A stretch of DNA of 64,000 nt from Suillus spraguei (lineage: Eukaryota; Basidiomycota; Agaricomycetes; Boletales; Suillaceae): assembly GCA_016800925.1 (NCBI GenBank), contig JABCPU010000086.1:124001-188000 (forward strand). The letters are read 5' to 3'. The notes under the pieces are model-generated. The model did not search any database. It was given only the letters and a program-made list of their open reading frames with translations, and had not been told where the DNA came from. The translations under genes were made by a program, and so were the position numbers. Position 1 is the first letter of the stretch. Each line of letters opens with the position of its first letter. Below, one piece after another: positions 21,871 through 35,782 of the stretch.

Positions 21871-24800
21871 TCAAAGAAAAGATGAAACCTTTGTCGGCCG
21901 ACGAACAGCCGCCGAGTTTCCTTCCAGATGCTTATACGCAATGCGGAAATCAGGGACTACCTTTTTCGACGTCGATGACCTCCTTAAATCTTTCTTCATA
22001 GTAATCGGCCTTCCAAAGAAGTCCACAGGGGGCTAGTTGGCGAATTCAACAGATGATCTGCACGACACAAATTCATCCTAACCTTGTCTGCAATATCCAC
22101 TTTCTCCGAAGTGCGTGCTCGTTTGTTTTCGGGGCCTGGCTCAGAGGAAGCATCCAAGCGGCGCAGTTCATCGTTACCTTCTATGGCTTCCACGGCCTCG
22201 GGAGATTCGTCGACATTTTCCCTGATGCCCTTCCTTGATCTAATGGTCAAATGAGCGATGCAGACACCAAATGAACAAATAGGCAGACGTTTTGAAGAAG
22301 TTAGCTTTAGCTTGTTCCTTTCCTTTCTCTACCGCGTCTGCTTGCTTTGCGACGAGTGCGGCGTCGATCTTGGGTCGCGTTAGAACGGTAATATCATATT
22401 CATTCGAAGTCACAAACCTCAGTGGCGACCAACTGTCGAACAGCATACCGAGAGACTGCGATATCGTCGGCGCGCTTGCCGTCGTAGGTGACAAAAACAT
22501 CAATTGGACTACGTGAGCGAATGACATCAGTTGGCGAGGGAATACGTCATGCAGGACTCACGGATCAAGCCTGTATACGTTTTGACCATCATCGGCCTTC
22601 TCTTGCACAAAGCGAAGTTCAAAAGACACCATAATCTCCACCAAGCGCAAGAGGAGGGCTCTTTCCTGTTGCTTTATTACTTGACTGTTGACCTGAGAAA
22701 TATAAATGTAGAGACGGCAAGCAAGTCTGGCATCTACTCACTGGTCGCAAAGGAGGGGAAATTATACGATTGATGAATGGCGCAAATTCGAGTTGTAAGA
22801 CTTGACCTGTGACGAGGTGTCTGTTGGCCCCTGCAGTCCGACCTGCTGAGCGGATACCGTTTGCTAGCGACTTGTAAATTTCTTCGTTGACGCGCGTCAG
22901 CTGTAAGTTCTTCTAGGAATGAATATCTTGCAACTACCCAAAAAATAAACCCTTACATCCCAGTCCGAACTATCTCGTTCTACCCGCTTTTCACCTCGCT
23001 CTCGAAATAGCGGATGGAAAGGGACTAGGAAATATGACAAATATGTATGCAGCGCAAAGTCCCCGTCTGTATACATGACCGATGAAAAGGAGTCGAAAGT
23101 TGTCAACCACTCGCCAGCCTTTTCGTAGTGGTTCAAGTTTGCATCATGGCGGTGACAATTGATATAATGCGCAAAACAACCTATCCTTGGGTAAACGAAT
23201 ATAATAGTATCGTGGATTTTGCACTAACCGTTTGCTATACTTGCAGGATTATTCAAACCTTCAATTGAATGGTTTAGGCGGTTCACATATCGTGCCTCTT
23301 CTTCCTCGCCCATACCAAGCTCCTTGACGCGTTTTCGGGATAAAGGTGCAAATATTTCGTTGATTACGGAAGTTACGGTAGTGTCCCCCTCCTTCATACC
23401 CACTGTAGCACGGCGAATGAGAGGTTCGGTTACCTCATCATTGCGAGACTTGATGAACTATGGGGATTGAGAACTTTGTGAGCGCAGTGTGTGCACCAAG
23501 TACACACCTGCAGAGTATTGAGACAGCCTCGGAGATCCCCTTTGGCCACGCCGACCAATGTACTCAGAGCCCTAGTATCAGCTCGTAACCCCTCCAACTC
23601 GCAAATCTCGCGGAGACGCTTGACGATATGACTATCGGCAAGTCTCGTATACCGGATTTGCCGGGCATGAGGACGGAGTTTGGCGAGTGCATTCGCATTT
23701 TGGTCATTACAAATGCATATTATCGGGCGAAGCAGGGGACGCTTGTCTTTCTGGTCGCTCTTCTTCCCTGCCAAAACAAGTTTGGAGAAGTGTCATCATT
23801 CCCAGCGGAAAACTTACGTTTATTCTTTGGTTTATCAAAGGTGAGCGAAACCAGCTTGTTCACAAATCCACTTGACTAGCAAAATGCATCAGTGATCAGT
23901 TAGGATCATCATTCACAACACATACGTTGTCACCGCCTCCTGTGGCCCCATCTATCTCGTCGATGATGAGCAACGTAGGCTTCACGCTTCCGACTGCACA
24001 CCCTGATTCCAGCGCTGGTCTTATTCGCTCATCGATGACCTGTGGAGAGCGCGCATCACTGTAGAGAGTGAGCACCAGACCAAAAATTTCGTTGGACAAA
24101 CAGACCTTGCGTTTATCTCCATTACTTCATATCCCGCCTGCTTCGCGACAACATGAGCCAATGTCGTCTTACCAAGCCCAGGGGGACCGGATATTAGCAA
24201 CAGCTGTTAAAGGCCACAAATTAAAAAAAATGTGCACATTGTATTGCATTATATGAACGATTACCTTTTCTTGTGGCCGGTGGTATTCATCGTCAGGGTT
24301 ATAGTTCTCATCATCTTCCCGTAACCTCTTCTTGCTCTTCTTCTTACCAAATACACACCAGTCCCATTGCTTTAACCAAGCCATTGTTTCACGAGCAACA
24401 CGCTCATTACCTAACAGTTCTGTGAATTTTCGAGGGCGATATCGATCAACCCAAAGTGTATCTTCTGGTACTGAGCTTGAGGGCTTGTGTGACTCAGACA
24501 ATTTTGTAGTGGTTTTCCTGCCAAAACATGAGGTCGTGTTCCAAATGGAGTCAGAAGAGACACACGAAAGGGACGACTTCGAAGCAGTAGCAGCCGATAG
24601 CTCGTCCTTGAGTCTGTGTACAGGGACATCCAATAGATTGCTTAATTGTGTTGGAGCAGAAAAAGTCTGAATAAAATGAGCATAGAGAAGGAAGGGGATA
24701 TATTCGTATCTTGCCTTCTGTGTTGTACCTACATACCGCTTTCGCGCTATATGTATTGCATTCCCGTCATATGTCGTAGCACGAAGGGGAGCACGTATAT

Positions 24801-25448
24801 GCGTGGGGATAAATAATCTGGAGGATGAAGACACGTTATTGCGGGGACCCTTTGGGATGAGACCCAGGATGTCGGATATGGGAGGGAAATGATCGTCTGG
24901 AGGATTCTGACAAGTCAACGAGCAATCCTAGAAGTTTGAACACGGAAATTCACGACCTTGTGATTCATATGATATCCCGCTTGAAGGAAAAGTATCGGTT
25001 TGGGCTAATAGACTAAGAGTCAGTAGCAAGCTACAGGAGTTGATGTCTACTCACATCCGTCCACATCCTGTGATCCCAACAATCCATTTGGTTGAAATGT
25101 ATTTTTCTTTCCTGCTTGCTCACTTGCACTCGGCTCATCGACGCCTTCAAGTTCCTGTACTCGTTCTTCCGGTTGCGCATGAGTCGAGGTAACACACAAT
25201 CCACCCAAAAGGCCATTCGATAGGAATACAGAATCTGAGGTGAGCCCATCTGTGGTTGGTGAGGAGCCTAGCAACGAGGTCGATGGACCGGGCCCAAGTA
25301 ATCCAGTAGCTACAAATGTATTTGCCATGACAGTCAGTAACGGGTGACTTTGAGCGTACAATCGCGTCGAAACACGCGTCACCGTGGGAATACTGACGCG
25401 ACGCGTCTTAATACTGCTGCCACAAAGGGGCATATCCTTTGAGTCCAC
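21871..25448 (-). CDS. CTF18: Ctf18, large subunit of the alternative RFC clamp loader
   Basis: AAA+ subunit of the Ctf18-RFC complex, which loads PCNA at forks and is needed for sister-chromatid cohesion. N-terminal GLLG repeats ([29 protein letters not shown]) lead to [38 protein letters not shown], Walker [15 protein letters not shown] and Walker [12 protein letters not shown]. These are followed by [63 protein letters not shown] and [19 protein letters not shown]. The C-terminal Ctf8/Dcc1-binding tail is [12 protein letters not shown] and [18 protein letters not shown], with TGA at 21871-21873. The last exon was inferred by splicing. The start is uncertain: ATGs at 25448, 25433 and 25328 are all in frame. 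It is convergent with the MFS gene, about 250 bp apart. Confidence 0.92.
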
Positions 25449-26164
25449 AAACTAACTCAAGTTATCTGTCGAGGTTCTGTCTAGATGTATGTTTATCGAC
25501 CTGGTTACGCTATCTTAACTATCGAGTGGAGGCTTCAGCGCAACTTGAACTCGATGAATTTTCAATCAGATGACAGGTTCGCGAGACACTCGATTCTTGT
25601 TGTTTTCCTTCCATCATCATAATCTGTAGCTTGAAAGGCCAATCTATCAGGCTTGAAGGTCAGCCACTCCATATAAACTTATTGTTTATTGTAGTCATCT
25701 CGCTGTACTCACAGTCATCAGTGCCAAAAATATCAAAGTCCCTTCCACAAGTCCCAGCGCATTCCCGCTGGCATTTACATATCTCCCAATGTCGGCCGCA
25801 GGAAATCTGAGAATAAAGCATCGGAGCCTTATTATTAGACGAAACTGTAATGTACCAGGCCGCTTTCAGATATGATTTGGCGACTGATCTTCTGTTTGTA
25901 GAACACTCAATGCATCACCCAAATTATCATGGGTCATGTAGGCATCCTTTGAGATCGGATGAACGCTAGGAAATGGGAAGTCATCGGAAAATTAGAAATG
26001 GTACACCATGAGTTACTCGATCACGGAGATGAGTCCTTCGGTGAGTAACCTGCTTCCCATTCATACACATCTACCAACATCTCGAGTCTTGTCCTTCCTG
26101 TGCGTTTGTGGTGTACGCCATTTCCTCGTGCTGAAGGCCAGACGCTTTGTAATGTAACACCAGC
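25449..26164. other. intergenic, possible gene remnants
   Basis: No intact frame is present. The right part lies directly upstream of the CHAT-domain fragment and may hold decayed 5' coding sequence, but I cannot read it reliably. Confidence 0.35.
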
Positions 26165-26583
26165 GTGCACCTTGCTTGTCATGAAAAGCAGGACCGCAAG
26201 CAGCCTTATAACTCACATTTCACCATGAGAGACAAACCTCTGACGCTGCTTGATATCGTGGAGAACTACACTCCGCACGCTAAGTTTGCATTCTTGTCTG
26301 CGTGCCATACTGCTGTCGGTGATGAGGAGATACCCGACGAAGTCATCCACCTTACGGCTAAACTCCAGTTTTCAGGATTTAAAAGCGTCATCAGCACTCC
26401 GTCAATGTCGCAAAATATGACATCGAAGCTTTCTACGAGAATATGAATATGATGGAGGATTTTGAAGATAGTGGTGTCATGGACTGTGCGAAGGCGGCCT
26501 GGGCAATCAATCGTGCCACAAACGCCGTGAAGACGAAAGTACCGCTTGAGCAGAGGATGGTGTTCATTGATATTGGTGTGTAG
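26165..26583 (+). pseudogene. CHAT-domain protein, C-terminal fragment with frameshift
   Basis: CHAT domains are caspase-like protease folds, often at the C-terminus of TPR proteins in Agaricomycetes. The fragment retains VHLACH, with the catalytic histidine, and FAFLSACHTAVGDE, with the catalytic cysteine, plus LTAKLQFSGFKSVIST. The frame then breaks at the A-run near 26409. Resuming one frame over restores YDIEAFYENMNMMEDF, AAWAINRATNAVKTKVPLEQ and MVFIDIGV, with TAG at 26581. Nothing convincing precedes VHLACH, so the N-terminal repeats and start are missing. I read it as a dead fragment of a multigene family. Confidence 0.75.
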
Positions 26584-26875
26584 TTCCACTATGCTGTATT
26601 GCTATCGTCTGGCATATATTTTAAGTTGGTGATTTTGATTTTCTCTCATCCCGGTCACAGTAGCGCCTGTCAATCGTAGGATTTTGATCATACTGTTGTT
26701 TCGCGTCCAGATGAAGCGTCGCCGACGTGCGCCTACCGCTCTCTTCGTTAACCTTTGTGGACATGTCCAAAGATAAGAGCTACTGTCGTTTTCGCCTACA
26801 CAACCGGCCACATTGGAACGGACTGACCCGCTTGGCATGGTTTGGCTTCAACTCATCGATTTATCACACATTATA

Positions 26876-27345
26876 GGTAGTCTTAGCCGACTGGTTAATG
26901 GATTCGAAGTCCATTGCTCCTGGATCAGTGGTGCAGGTTCGAAACCAGCGAATAATATTTTTTTCTCCATGATCGTATCATGGGCACGAGCTCATGGATA
27001 GGTAGGTCTTCAAACGTCCAACATAAAACGTATGGCCATGTGATCAGTAGATTCGAAATTCCCGACGATTGTTTTTCCCTATAATAGCACTTCGGACATG
27101 AGCTATGGAGAGGTCTTGAGTCAACGCCTCAACCAAAAGACTCATGGCCAGGTGGTTGACAGATTCAAAATCCGCTCTTCTTGGATGGTGCAGGTTCGAA
27201 ACCTTCCCGACAATTGTTTTTCTCTAGTATGGTCGCACCTTGGGCATGAACAGGTCTTCGAACGTCCACCATAAGACTCATGGCCAAGTGGTTGACAGAT
27301 TCGAAGTCTATTCCTCCTGGATGGCGCCGGTTCAAAACATATTGA
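26876..27345 (+). repeat. second tandem array of decayed tRNA-Ser(CGA)-like units
   Basis: Four units lie on the plus strand: about 26876-26955, 27030-27065 (3' half lost), 27143-27205 and 27282-27345. They have AGCCGACTGG or GGCCAAGTGG A-box-like ends, anticodon arms such as ATGGATTCGAAGTCCAT (anticodon CGA), and GCAGGTTCGAAACC B-box-like motifs. The spacers (TGTTTTTC, CACCTTGGGCATGA, AGGTCTTCGAACGTCCA, AAGACTCAT) match the inverse complement of those in the 6.2-6.8 kb array. Acceptor stems do not pair. This is the same family in the opposite orientation, with a period of about 136 bp between the last two units. Confidence 0.7.
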
Positions 27346-27447
27346 CAGTAGTCTTTTTTTGCTCTTTTCGCACCCAAGACATTTGATCGGGACAGTTTCC
27401 ACCTCAGGTCTATCTCAGCTGGTCGTCACTGGACGCAATGTAGCAGA

Positions 27448-28035
27448 ATGCGAAACTTGTACCACTTGGGTGATGTATTTTTGAAACCTGCCTATGTCAA
27501 TTATTTTATTCGACATCAGGGCGCTGTCCTGCCCATGAAAACAAATCCGCATTCATCGGCCTCCTTGTTCAAATACCCGAATGGTTTGGTGTCTAGCACA
27601 ATAAAACACGCTGTTTCTTCCGCCATTCTGGTGGAGTTCTATAGTTTCAAGCACAGCCCAGGCGAGTATGCTGGAGGGATTGCGGGTGTCCAGTCCACGT
27701 GCGCGCACTGTGTATCTTTATGCTGCCTCCACACCATGGAGTCAGGTCTCATTAGATGCACACAATATGAGGCCCATCGCTCCGATCCTCCAAAGGTCGT
27801 AGCCAGGGTGCTTTCCATTTTCAGGAGCACCTTTGTCGACGTTATAAATTCTGCATCTATCACCAAACCTTCAAAAAAACACGACGTACCTTACAACAGA
27901 TTGAGGTGGGTGCGGCCGGTACTTCCTCATTCACTAATCGAACCGGCCTGGTCGTGCTTAGAGCCCGTCAGTATCGCGAACAAAAACAAGGTAGAGACGC
28001 TCCGAATGTTCCAAGGAATCCCAGCCCTGTCATAA
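27448..28035 (+). CDS. unrecognised open frame, 195 codons
   Basis: A single uninterrupted frame starts at MRNLYHLGDVFLKPAYVNYF. I recognise no family, signal peptide or membrane segment. It sits alone between the tRNA-like array and the ATP2 promoter. It could be a lineage-specific gene, a transposon remnant or chance. The lack of introns in a genome where nearly every gene is split argues for caution. Confidence 0.2.
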   Translation: MRNLYHLGDVFLKPAYVNYFIRHQGAVLPMKTNPHSSASLFKYPNGLVSSTIKHAVSSAILVEFYSFKHSPGEYAGGIAGVQSTCAHCVSLCCLHTMESGLIRCTQYEAHRSDPPKVVARVLSIFRSTFVDVINSASITKPSKKHDVPYNRLRWVRPVLPHSLIEPAWSCLEPVSIANKNKVETLRMFQGIPALS

Positions 28036-28672
28036 ACTGGTAAGTAGCAAATACACAAGAGAACACGCACAGTACTTGCCAATGATCTTTACACGTGAAG
28101 GTGCCTATTTATTGGTTCGGTTCCGATCGAGATGACAATCTCCCAAGGCCAGAGTTGATAATCTGAGTGGAGATTTGTCGTCCTGGTCTTGATGTTATCC
28201 ACAGAATCAAGATGCACTCTTTGAAGGTGCCCCGTACCAGAAAAGGTATCTAAACCTGCAAGACCACTGCAATTTAGAGAAAGAGCGAAAATTCAGACTT
28301 TGATAGTCAATGAAGCGGCACTTTCATGATTGGTGTTCGGGAGAACAAACTCTTGCGGGAATTGGAAGTCCTTCGAGCACTTTTATTTCCGAGTATCCTC
28401 GCCAACGTTGACTCTATCAAGCATAATAACAAAAATAAGCCTTGAATTCATAAGAGAATCGGACACATCTTTGCTCACCGCGAATGGTGGCTAGTAGTAG
28501 ATGTGTGAGGCGGCCCCCGTGGTCACGGTCATAACGTTAATGAACTTGACGTCTGGCTAAGGGTGAATCGGTAATTATCGGATGGTGTAATTTCGTAAGT
28601 TGCCGCGGGTATTTCTTGCACTCAAATCTTACATTCCATTTGTCGTCGTTTTCGTCCTCATCGTTCCCCGCA

Positions 28673-30604
<1,932 letters not shown>

Positions 30605-30990
30605 GCGCTTCGCACTCACCATACTTACTCCATACCGCTACTTCTGTAGAATAGAGCAAGTATACGCACCCAAAATTATCACTATTATTCGGATATCCTT
30701 TTGAGAACGTCAGCCCATGGCGCCTGAAAAAACATTCTCAATATCGGTATGGAGTCATGCATGCTGATGATGAGTAACTTCATCTACTTTGCATCTCACC
30801 AGCAACTTAATTGAGCTAGAGTATGCCTTCGAACGTTAACGAGATAGTGAATGTCGTTGCAATGCGCCTGACGTCACGGCAGCAAGAGTAACAGGTAGAA
30901 ACCGACTTAATGTCGTGTTCAACGCAATTACGCCTTAGTTGCTGAACTGAAAAGGCTGCCTTTATTTAAACCTCAAACGGTTAACAATAA
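30605..30990. other. intergenic, nothing recognised
   Basis: This is the ATP2 3' flank and the 5' flank of the tRNA gene. No further gene was seen. Confidence 0.5.
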
Positions 30991-31072
30991 GGCGCTATGG
31001 CCGAGTGGTTATGGCGACAGATTAGAAATCTGTTTCGGTTTCCGAGCGCAGGTTCAAATCCTGCTGGCGTCG
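30991..31072 (+). tRNA. tRNA-Ser, anticodon AGA
   Basis: An 82-nt class II tRNA with an intact cloverleaf. The acceptor stem GGCGCTA pairs with TGGCGTC, discriminator G. The A box is TGGCCGAGTGG. The anticodon stem ACAGA/TCTGT encloses loop TTAGAAA, with anticodon AGA at 31024-31026 (reads UCU, and UCC by inosine). It has a long variable arm (TTCGGTTTCCGAG) and the T arm GCAGGTTCAAATCCTGC. There is no intron. A run of T after 31075 serves as the Pol III terminator. Confidence 0.96.
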
Positions 31073-31549
31073 TAAATTTTTTTGTTTTCCTCGTTTCTTA
31101 CTTCCTCCGCCTTGGACGTCTTTGATATCGGCAGTGACACCAGCGTTTACACATACTCACACTCTGATTTGCAAAAGTCAAGTAAACTTCATGGACTGTA
31201 TACTAAGCTGCGAAGATAAAAGGATCGCTCGGAGATCAAGAACATTTGAGTTCGGCACTTGAATCAAACCTCATATTAACAACCAGTGGCATGTGCCAAT
31301 TGATCAATGTCTCTAAACATTGTAGAACCTCTGTGTTCGTACATATGCTATAAGCTATCATACAATACGAGTACGAACTTGAAGATGTACGAAGGTAATG
31401 TCAAAGTAGGAGTACCCAAAGATTTCTCTGTGTCAGAATGTACAAGTAACTGCTCGGGGGGGTGGTTACATCTCCACTGGCGACATCAAGGGGCTTCATG
31501 TTTACTTGGGAGCTGAGCGACACGCAGGTAAGAACTGTAGCATGGGTGA
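31073..31549. other. gap between tRNA-Ser and the WD40-TPR pseudogene
   Basis: No gene or repeat was recognised apart from the T-rich terminator just after the tRNA. Confidence 0.45.
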
Positions 31550-33717
31550 CATCGATGGAACTTACAACTGAACCAAGCCCGTAAGCTGGCCTTTATGGTT
31601 TTATCACTCTTTTCCATGACAGAGTGGTAAGATTCGAGAGCTTCTCCGTGCCTACCAGCGTTGAGAAGCGCAAGACACCGCTGCTGAATTGTGGTTTGCC
31701 ACAATGACTTAAGGTTCCATCCAAAAAGCTGCCAAACAACGCAGTTGAACATGAATGTATCAGGTTTCAGTTGTGTTTTTTTGACATACTTCGGTAAACA
31801 CCTCATACTTAGAATGAATTTCTATTTTCACAAAGAAGTTGCTGGCGTTGACAGCAACAGTGGAATGGTCAATAGCATCGTTGTAACGTTTGCCCTTCAA
31901 CGCAATGATTCTAATTTGAACACGTAGATATGCCTGATATGCGAAGGGCAGAAATAAACTATCAGCACACGAACCTGGCGCTTACTGAATGCACGATACT
32001 CACTTTAACGATCCGGGAAGGAATGGGATCAATATCAGAAGAACTGTGGCAAGTTAGTTCTTCGATGCGGATTATCGCATCCCAATGCTCGTTTGCACTA
32101 AAAAGAAAAAGTGCAATGGAGTGAAAACCGTAAGAAAGACAGAATGTGTGGGATGAATTTGACCTACCTTAATCAAGAAAAGTAGGTGATTTGGGTTTGA
32201 ATCTTCGTTTGTGAACGTGGATGCAATGTCGAAAGCTGTCATTGCCTCTCGGATTCGCTTCTTTCCGCAGAGAGCAATTCCATTGGAGATAAAGCCTATC
32301 AATGAGGCCTGTACAGTAACGGACTACGTCAGGATCAGAGTTAGCGTGTTTGAGGGCCACGGTAGGTCAGCGTTGCTGACCTTTATTGCATCACGAAGTG
32401 CGGAATCTCATTTTTTGCGCCATAACAAAAGAACGATTGGCATAAGAAGTGTACTTGTTAGGAGTAGCAATGATCTATCTTGTGAGGAGCGCTTCAGCGG
32501 CGCGCAACTCCCCCTTCAGGCACGCATCACGAATTACTGTGTGTATAGCGAGAATCTGCAAGAGTCGGTAAGACATGCTCAAATTTTATGACAAAAGTCA
32601 ATGGTGGTCACGTACATTGAATTCAGTGTCTCTATCCTTTCAAAAAGACGCGAGATAAGATAATGAAGGGACGGTTAAATGAACACGAACTTACCTGGTG
32701 TGGTGCCTGTTTGTCCTCCGGCACATAGCATTGAGGAACTTCCCACTCTGATATCTTTTTATCAACTGCTCCGCTGAGGACGTACTTGCTATCCATGGAG
32801 AATGACGCAGAATACGGGATCAGAGTGCACAAATATAGCAACTGTTGACCTTTCTAACAACTCCCAGAGACGAACACATGAGTCATCGGATGAGGAAGCG
32901 ACAAGAGTGCCAGCAGTATTGATGGCAATGTCGCTGATGCGAGCTTGTTCATGGCCCTGCCAGGGATCACCAACCTGCTGCCAGGTGCATCCCACACTCG
33001 TATAGTTGAATCAACTTGAGATCCCCCCGAGAGAAGACGTTTCCCATCTGGTGTCCATTGAAGTGTGTAATTGTACGCAATCTCGCCGCCTTCTTTAAGT
33101 TCGGCACTGATTGCTGCGTGACCCTTGAAGGTTGTGATGCATGTCCTAGTGCTTGGATCCCATATTTGGATATCGTTCTCTGTTGCGATGGCGAGATGTT
33201 CACCAGACGGCGAATACCGAACGCAGTAAACAATTGTTTGCTTGTAAGCAGCACGACAGTTCATTGGGTCCCCCTGAAGCTGCCATGATTCCGTGCTCCA
33301 AAGCTTAGTCTTTTCGTCCCATGAACCAGTTGCAAGCGCTGCACCGTCTGGAGAAAAGTCCAAACTGAACATATATGACTCGTGAACCTTGGCAATGGTG
33401 TGCCTAAGAGATCCGTTGCTACCTCCATGCCAGACGATGAGTTCTCCTTTCTTGCTGCCGCTAGCGATGAATTGCCCATCTCGTGATACCGCTAATGCCC
33501 ACACCTCACTGCGATGCCCTTCGATCTTCTTCAACAGGACACCTTTTATCAAGTCCCATATACAAAGTGTCTTGTCGTACGAGGCCGTCACCATACGCCG
33601 TCTATCGGGGAAGACTGCGACTGCGACTACATCTTTTTCATGGCCTTCGAATGTTCGAAGGGGTCGAACTTGAGGAGAATTAAGATGGACTCTTTGGGCA
33701 GACCCTCCCATCTTCAA
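31550..33717 (-). pseudogene. WD40-repeat protein with TPR-like C-terminal half, broken
   Basis: The family is common in Agaricomycetes: a WD40 propeller followed by TPR-type helices. WD repeats are clear: PLRTFEGHEKDVVAVAVFPD, VTASYDKTLCIWDLIKG, EGHRSEVWALAVSRDGQF, FSPDGAALATGSWDEKTKLW, IATENDIQIWDPSTRTCITT and LQWTPDGKRLLSGGSQVDST. At about 32985 the frame shifts inside TIRVWDA, and the next blades (WQQVGDPWQGHEQARISDIA, VRLWELLE) lie in another frame. The C-terminal half starts with DTEFN, ILAIHTVIRDACLKGELRAA and EALLTR, then an in-frame TAG at 32475-32477. Family-like sequence continues past it (NKYTSYANRSFVMAQK), then another frame break, FISNGIALCGKKRIREAMTA and LFGWNLKSLWQTTIQQRC. At least three lesions make a full product unlikely; a shortened WD40 protein is conceivable. 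Confidence 0.78.
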
Positions 33718-34410
33718 TTACTGAAGGCTGATGAGAGGAATTGTGGACGTGTTTTTTCTAATAAAAAGCAGTACCTCGGTTCCACCAGCTTTTTCGGATG
33801 GGTCATATTCGCTGCGTTCAAGTTGCCGACACCGTCTAGAGGAGTCTAGACGTATATAAATCGAACACGGTCCACAAAACCAGTCAGTCACTTCATATGC
33901 ATGATTGTCAGTAGTGATGCTTATTAGACATCCCTCTAACACTGAGATTTCAATTTTCCTGCCAGAAACTCTCGAGCATTTACATAAAGCAGTGCTCCAG
34001 AGTCCAGAAGCTTCAAGTCTCGCGTGAAGTTGTGCAATAGATGGACACACAGCCTCAATCATAGTACACATGATGCTTTGCATCGACCGTCGAGGGGTGA
34101 AGGGGGGTGATTGATTATATTGAACCTTTTCAGTATTAATATACTTTTCCAGTGTCGATGGTACGAGTACCACGTCTTCTCCTGCAGCCTGAGTACTAAA
34201 TATGTGACCTGAGCTCAGGAACAATGCAGTGCCTTGCAATCTCTCGCGGTCGTACAGGCGACGTGACATAGCCAATCACGAATCCGTGCCTTACGGTCTA
34301 ACTTGCCATTGTGTCATTTTAGGAAGTTATGATAGATTCGCATAAAATCAACGCGTAATATTCTGCTTGGATTGAAATCACCCACGAGTCTACGTTGACA
34401 TTCCAGCGCA
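33718..34410. other. intergenic or uncharacterised
   Basis: A minus-strand frame of 185 codons (33718-34275) fills much of this space but shows no family resemblance and abuts the WD40 start; I do not call it a gene. This stretch would hold the promoters of the WD40 pseudogene and of the carrier-like gene. Confidence 0.35.
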
Positions 34411-35534
34411 ATGAAATACGCACTCTTCTTTGCGACGTTGTTGTTTCCACTCAAGGGAGCACTAATAAGACAGCGGGCAAACTTCACTCCTAAGATCCAA
34501 TCTATCCCAGAATTGCCCTTGGTCGACGATGCACAACACGCTTCTCGACCTCGGTCGTTGCTAGGCATGTTGCAACGAGTCAACGCAGAAGAGGTGTGTG
34601 TAAATTTACATGGGGGGCTTTAACGCTAACTATCCTTATTCCTTAGGGAATTGACGGATTGTACAAAGGAATTCGTAAGTCCTTCGAACATCCATTCTCT
34701 TGATGTTTCTAATCATCTCTCTCCATAACAGTCCCGACCCTTGGTTTCATGTATTTTGGGAGCAAATCTCTATCCCATCCATCGTGGTCGTTGGATATCT
34801 TCATTTCGGGATGTACGACCAGAGTACTGTTCTCATAATTGCTATTGCTTCTCTCATCAAAATCATCGCAACCGTGATCGAGGCCGTCTTTGTCAATCGG
34901 TGCGTTCTCTGAGAAATTCGTTCATTTTTGTGTGCTGAAAAGGTGTTCAAGGGCTGTAACAACTCAGGAAGACATCCATTCATTTTCCTTACGGCGAGCG
35001 CTTGATGCATTGCTCTCTCCGACTGAAAGAAGGCACCCTTATCGCATATTTTTTATCCCAGGCTTGCTCGCGACCTGCACTTTATGGCTTTTATACATCG
35101 TATGCACTATTGGAGCACGCCACTTTTTGTTTGTCAAACAATTTCCGGAGGACTTTGGGAACTGGGAGGACATGAGGCCCCACATTCCTCTCTTGGTTGG
35201 GGCTGTTATTTTCTCGCTCGCCCTTAATGCTCTGGTACTCACTCCACTGGAAGTTATGATGGTTCGATTGTCCATCCAAGCAAAGGCAACGCAAGTTACA
35301 CTTCTTCTGGATACACCACCTGTTGAAGCTGTCGGGCTTGTCAGGTAAGTTCTCTCATTAACGTTTTCCATGGCCATCTTGACTCATCAGTTGTTGCCCT
35401 TCAGACTCAGGACTGATAAAGATGAATATACTGGATTCATCAGTTGCGCGAGGCTGATCATTCAGGAGGAGGGTTGGGGCGCGCTCTACCGGGGGTGGTG
35501 GTGGACAGCTTTCCGTGGTATACTCTTTATTTGA
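34411..35534 (+). CDS. mitochondrial-carrier-like membrane protein (possibly damaged)
   Basis: Resembles a basidiomycete protein group with mitochondrial-carrier features. Seen: a hydrophobic start, GALIRQRANFTPK, MLQRVNAEEGIDGLYKGI followed by PTLGF, ALDALLSPTERRHPYRIFFI, a hydrophobic stretch to ARHFLFVKQFPEDF, LALNALVLTPLEVMMVRLSI (the PxE/D-type carrier turn), then after an intron DEYTGFISCARLIIQEEGWG and ALYRGWWWTAFRGILFI, with TGA at 35532. Between about 34733 and 34800 the frame that continues GLYKGILPTLGF closes, while the next hydrophobic segment (VVVGYLHFGMYDQSTVLIIA) is in another frame. Either I mis-splice it or there is a frameshift. The N-terminus looks short for the family. Transport substrate unknown. 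Confidence 0.6.
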
Positions 35535-35782
35535 AGTAGCTAGAGTATAAAAATATTCGATGCAAATAATTATTACTTGGCTTGACATTTGTTGACACCC
35601 CCGAACGGCACGCAAAGTCCGGTATTAGTAGACCCTATACTTGGCCACGAGGCAGAATCCGAGATATCGATACGAATCAGCAACAAGTCGCTCTGCCAGC
35701 TCTCAAAGGGCTTGCATTTCGCGCTCTCGGGCTTTGGTTGTGATCTCTGCGCTCTTCTCCTGCCAAATTTCACCGGCCAGCA

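Noticed and set aside
26876..27345. Functional tRNA-Ser(CGA) genes
   Set aside because: Anticodon arms and B boxes are present but acceptor stems do not pair and parts are missing in each unit.
33718..34275. 185-codon minus-strand frame
   Set aside because: No family resemblance, no introns, and it abuts the WD40 pseudogene; chance is as likely as a gene.
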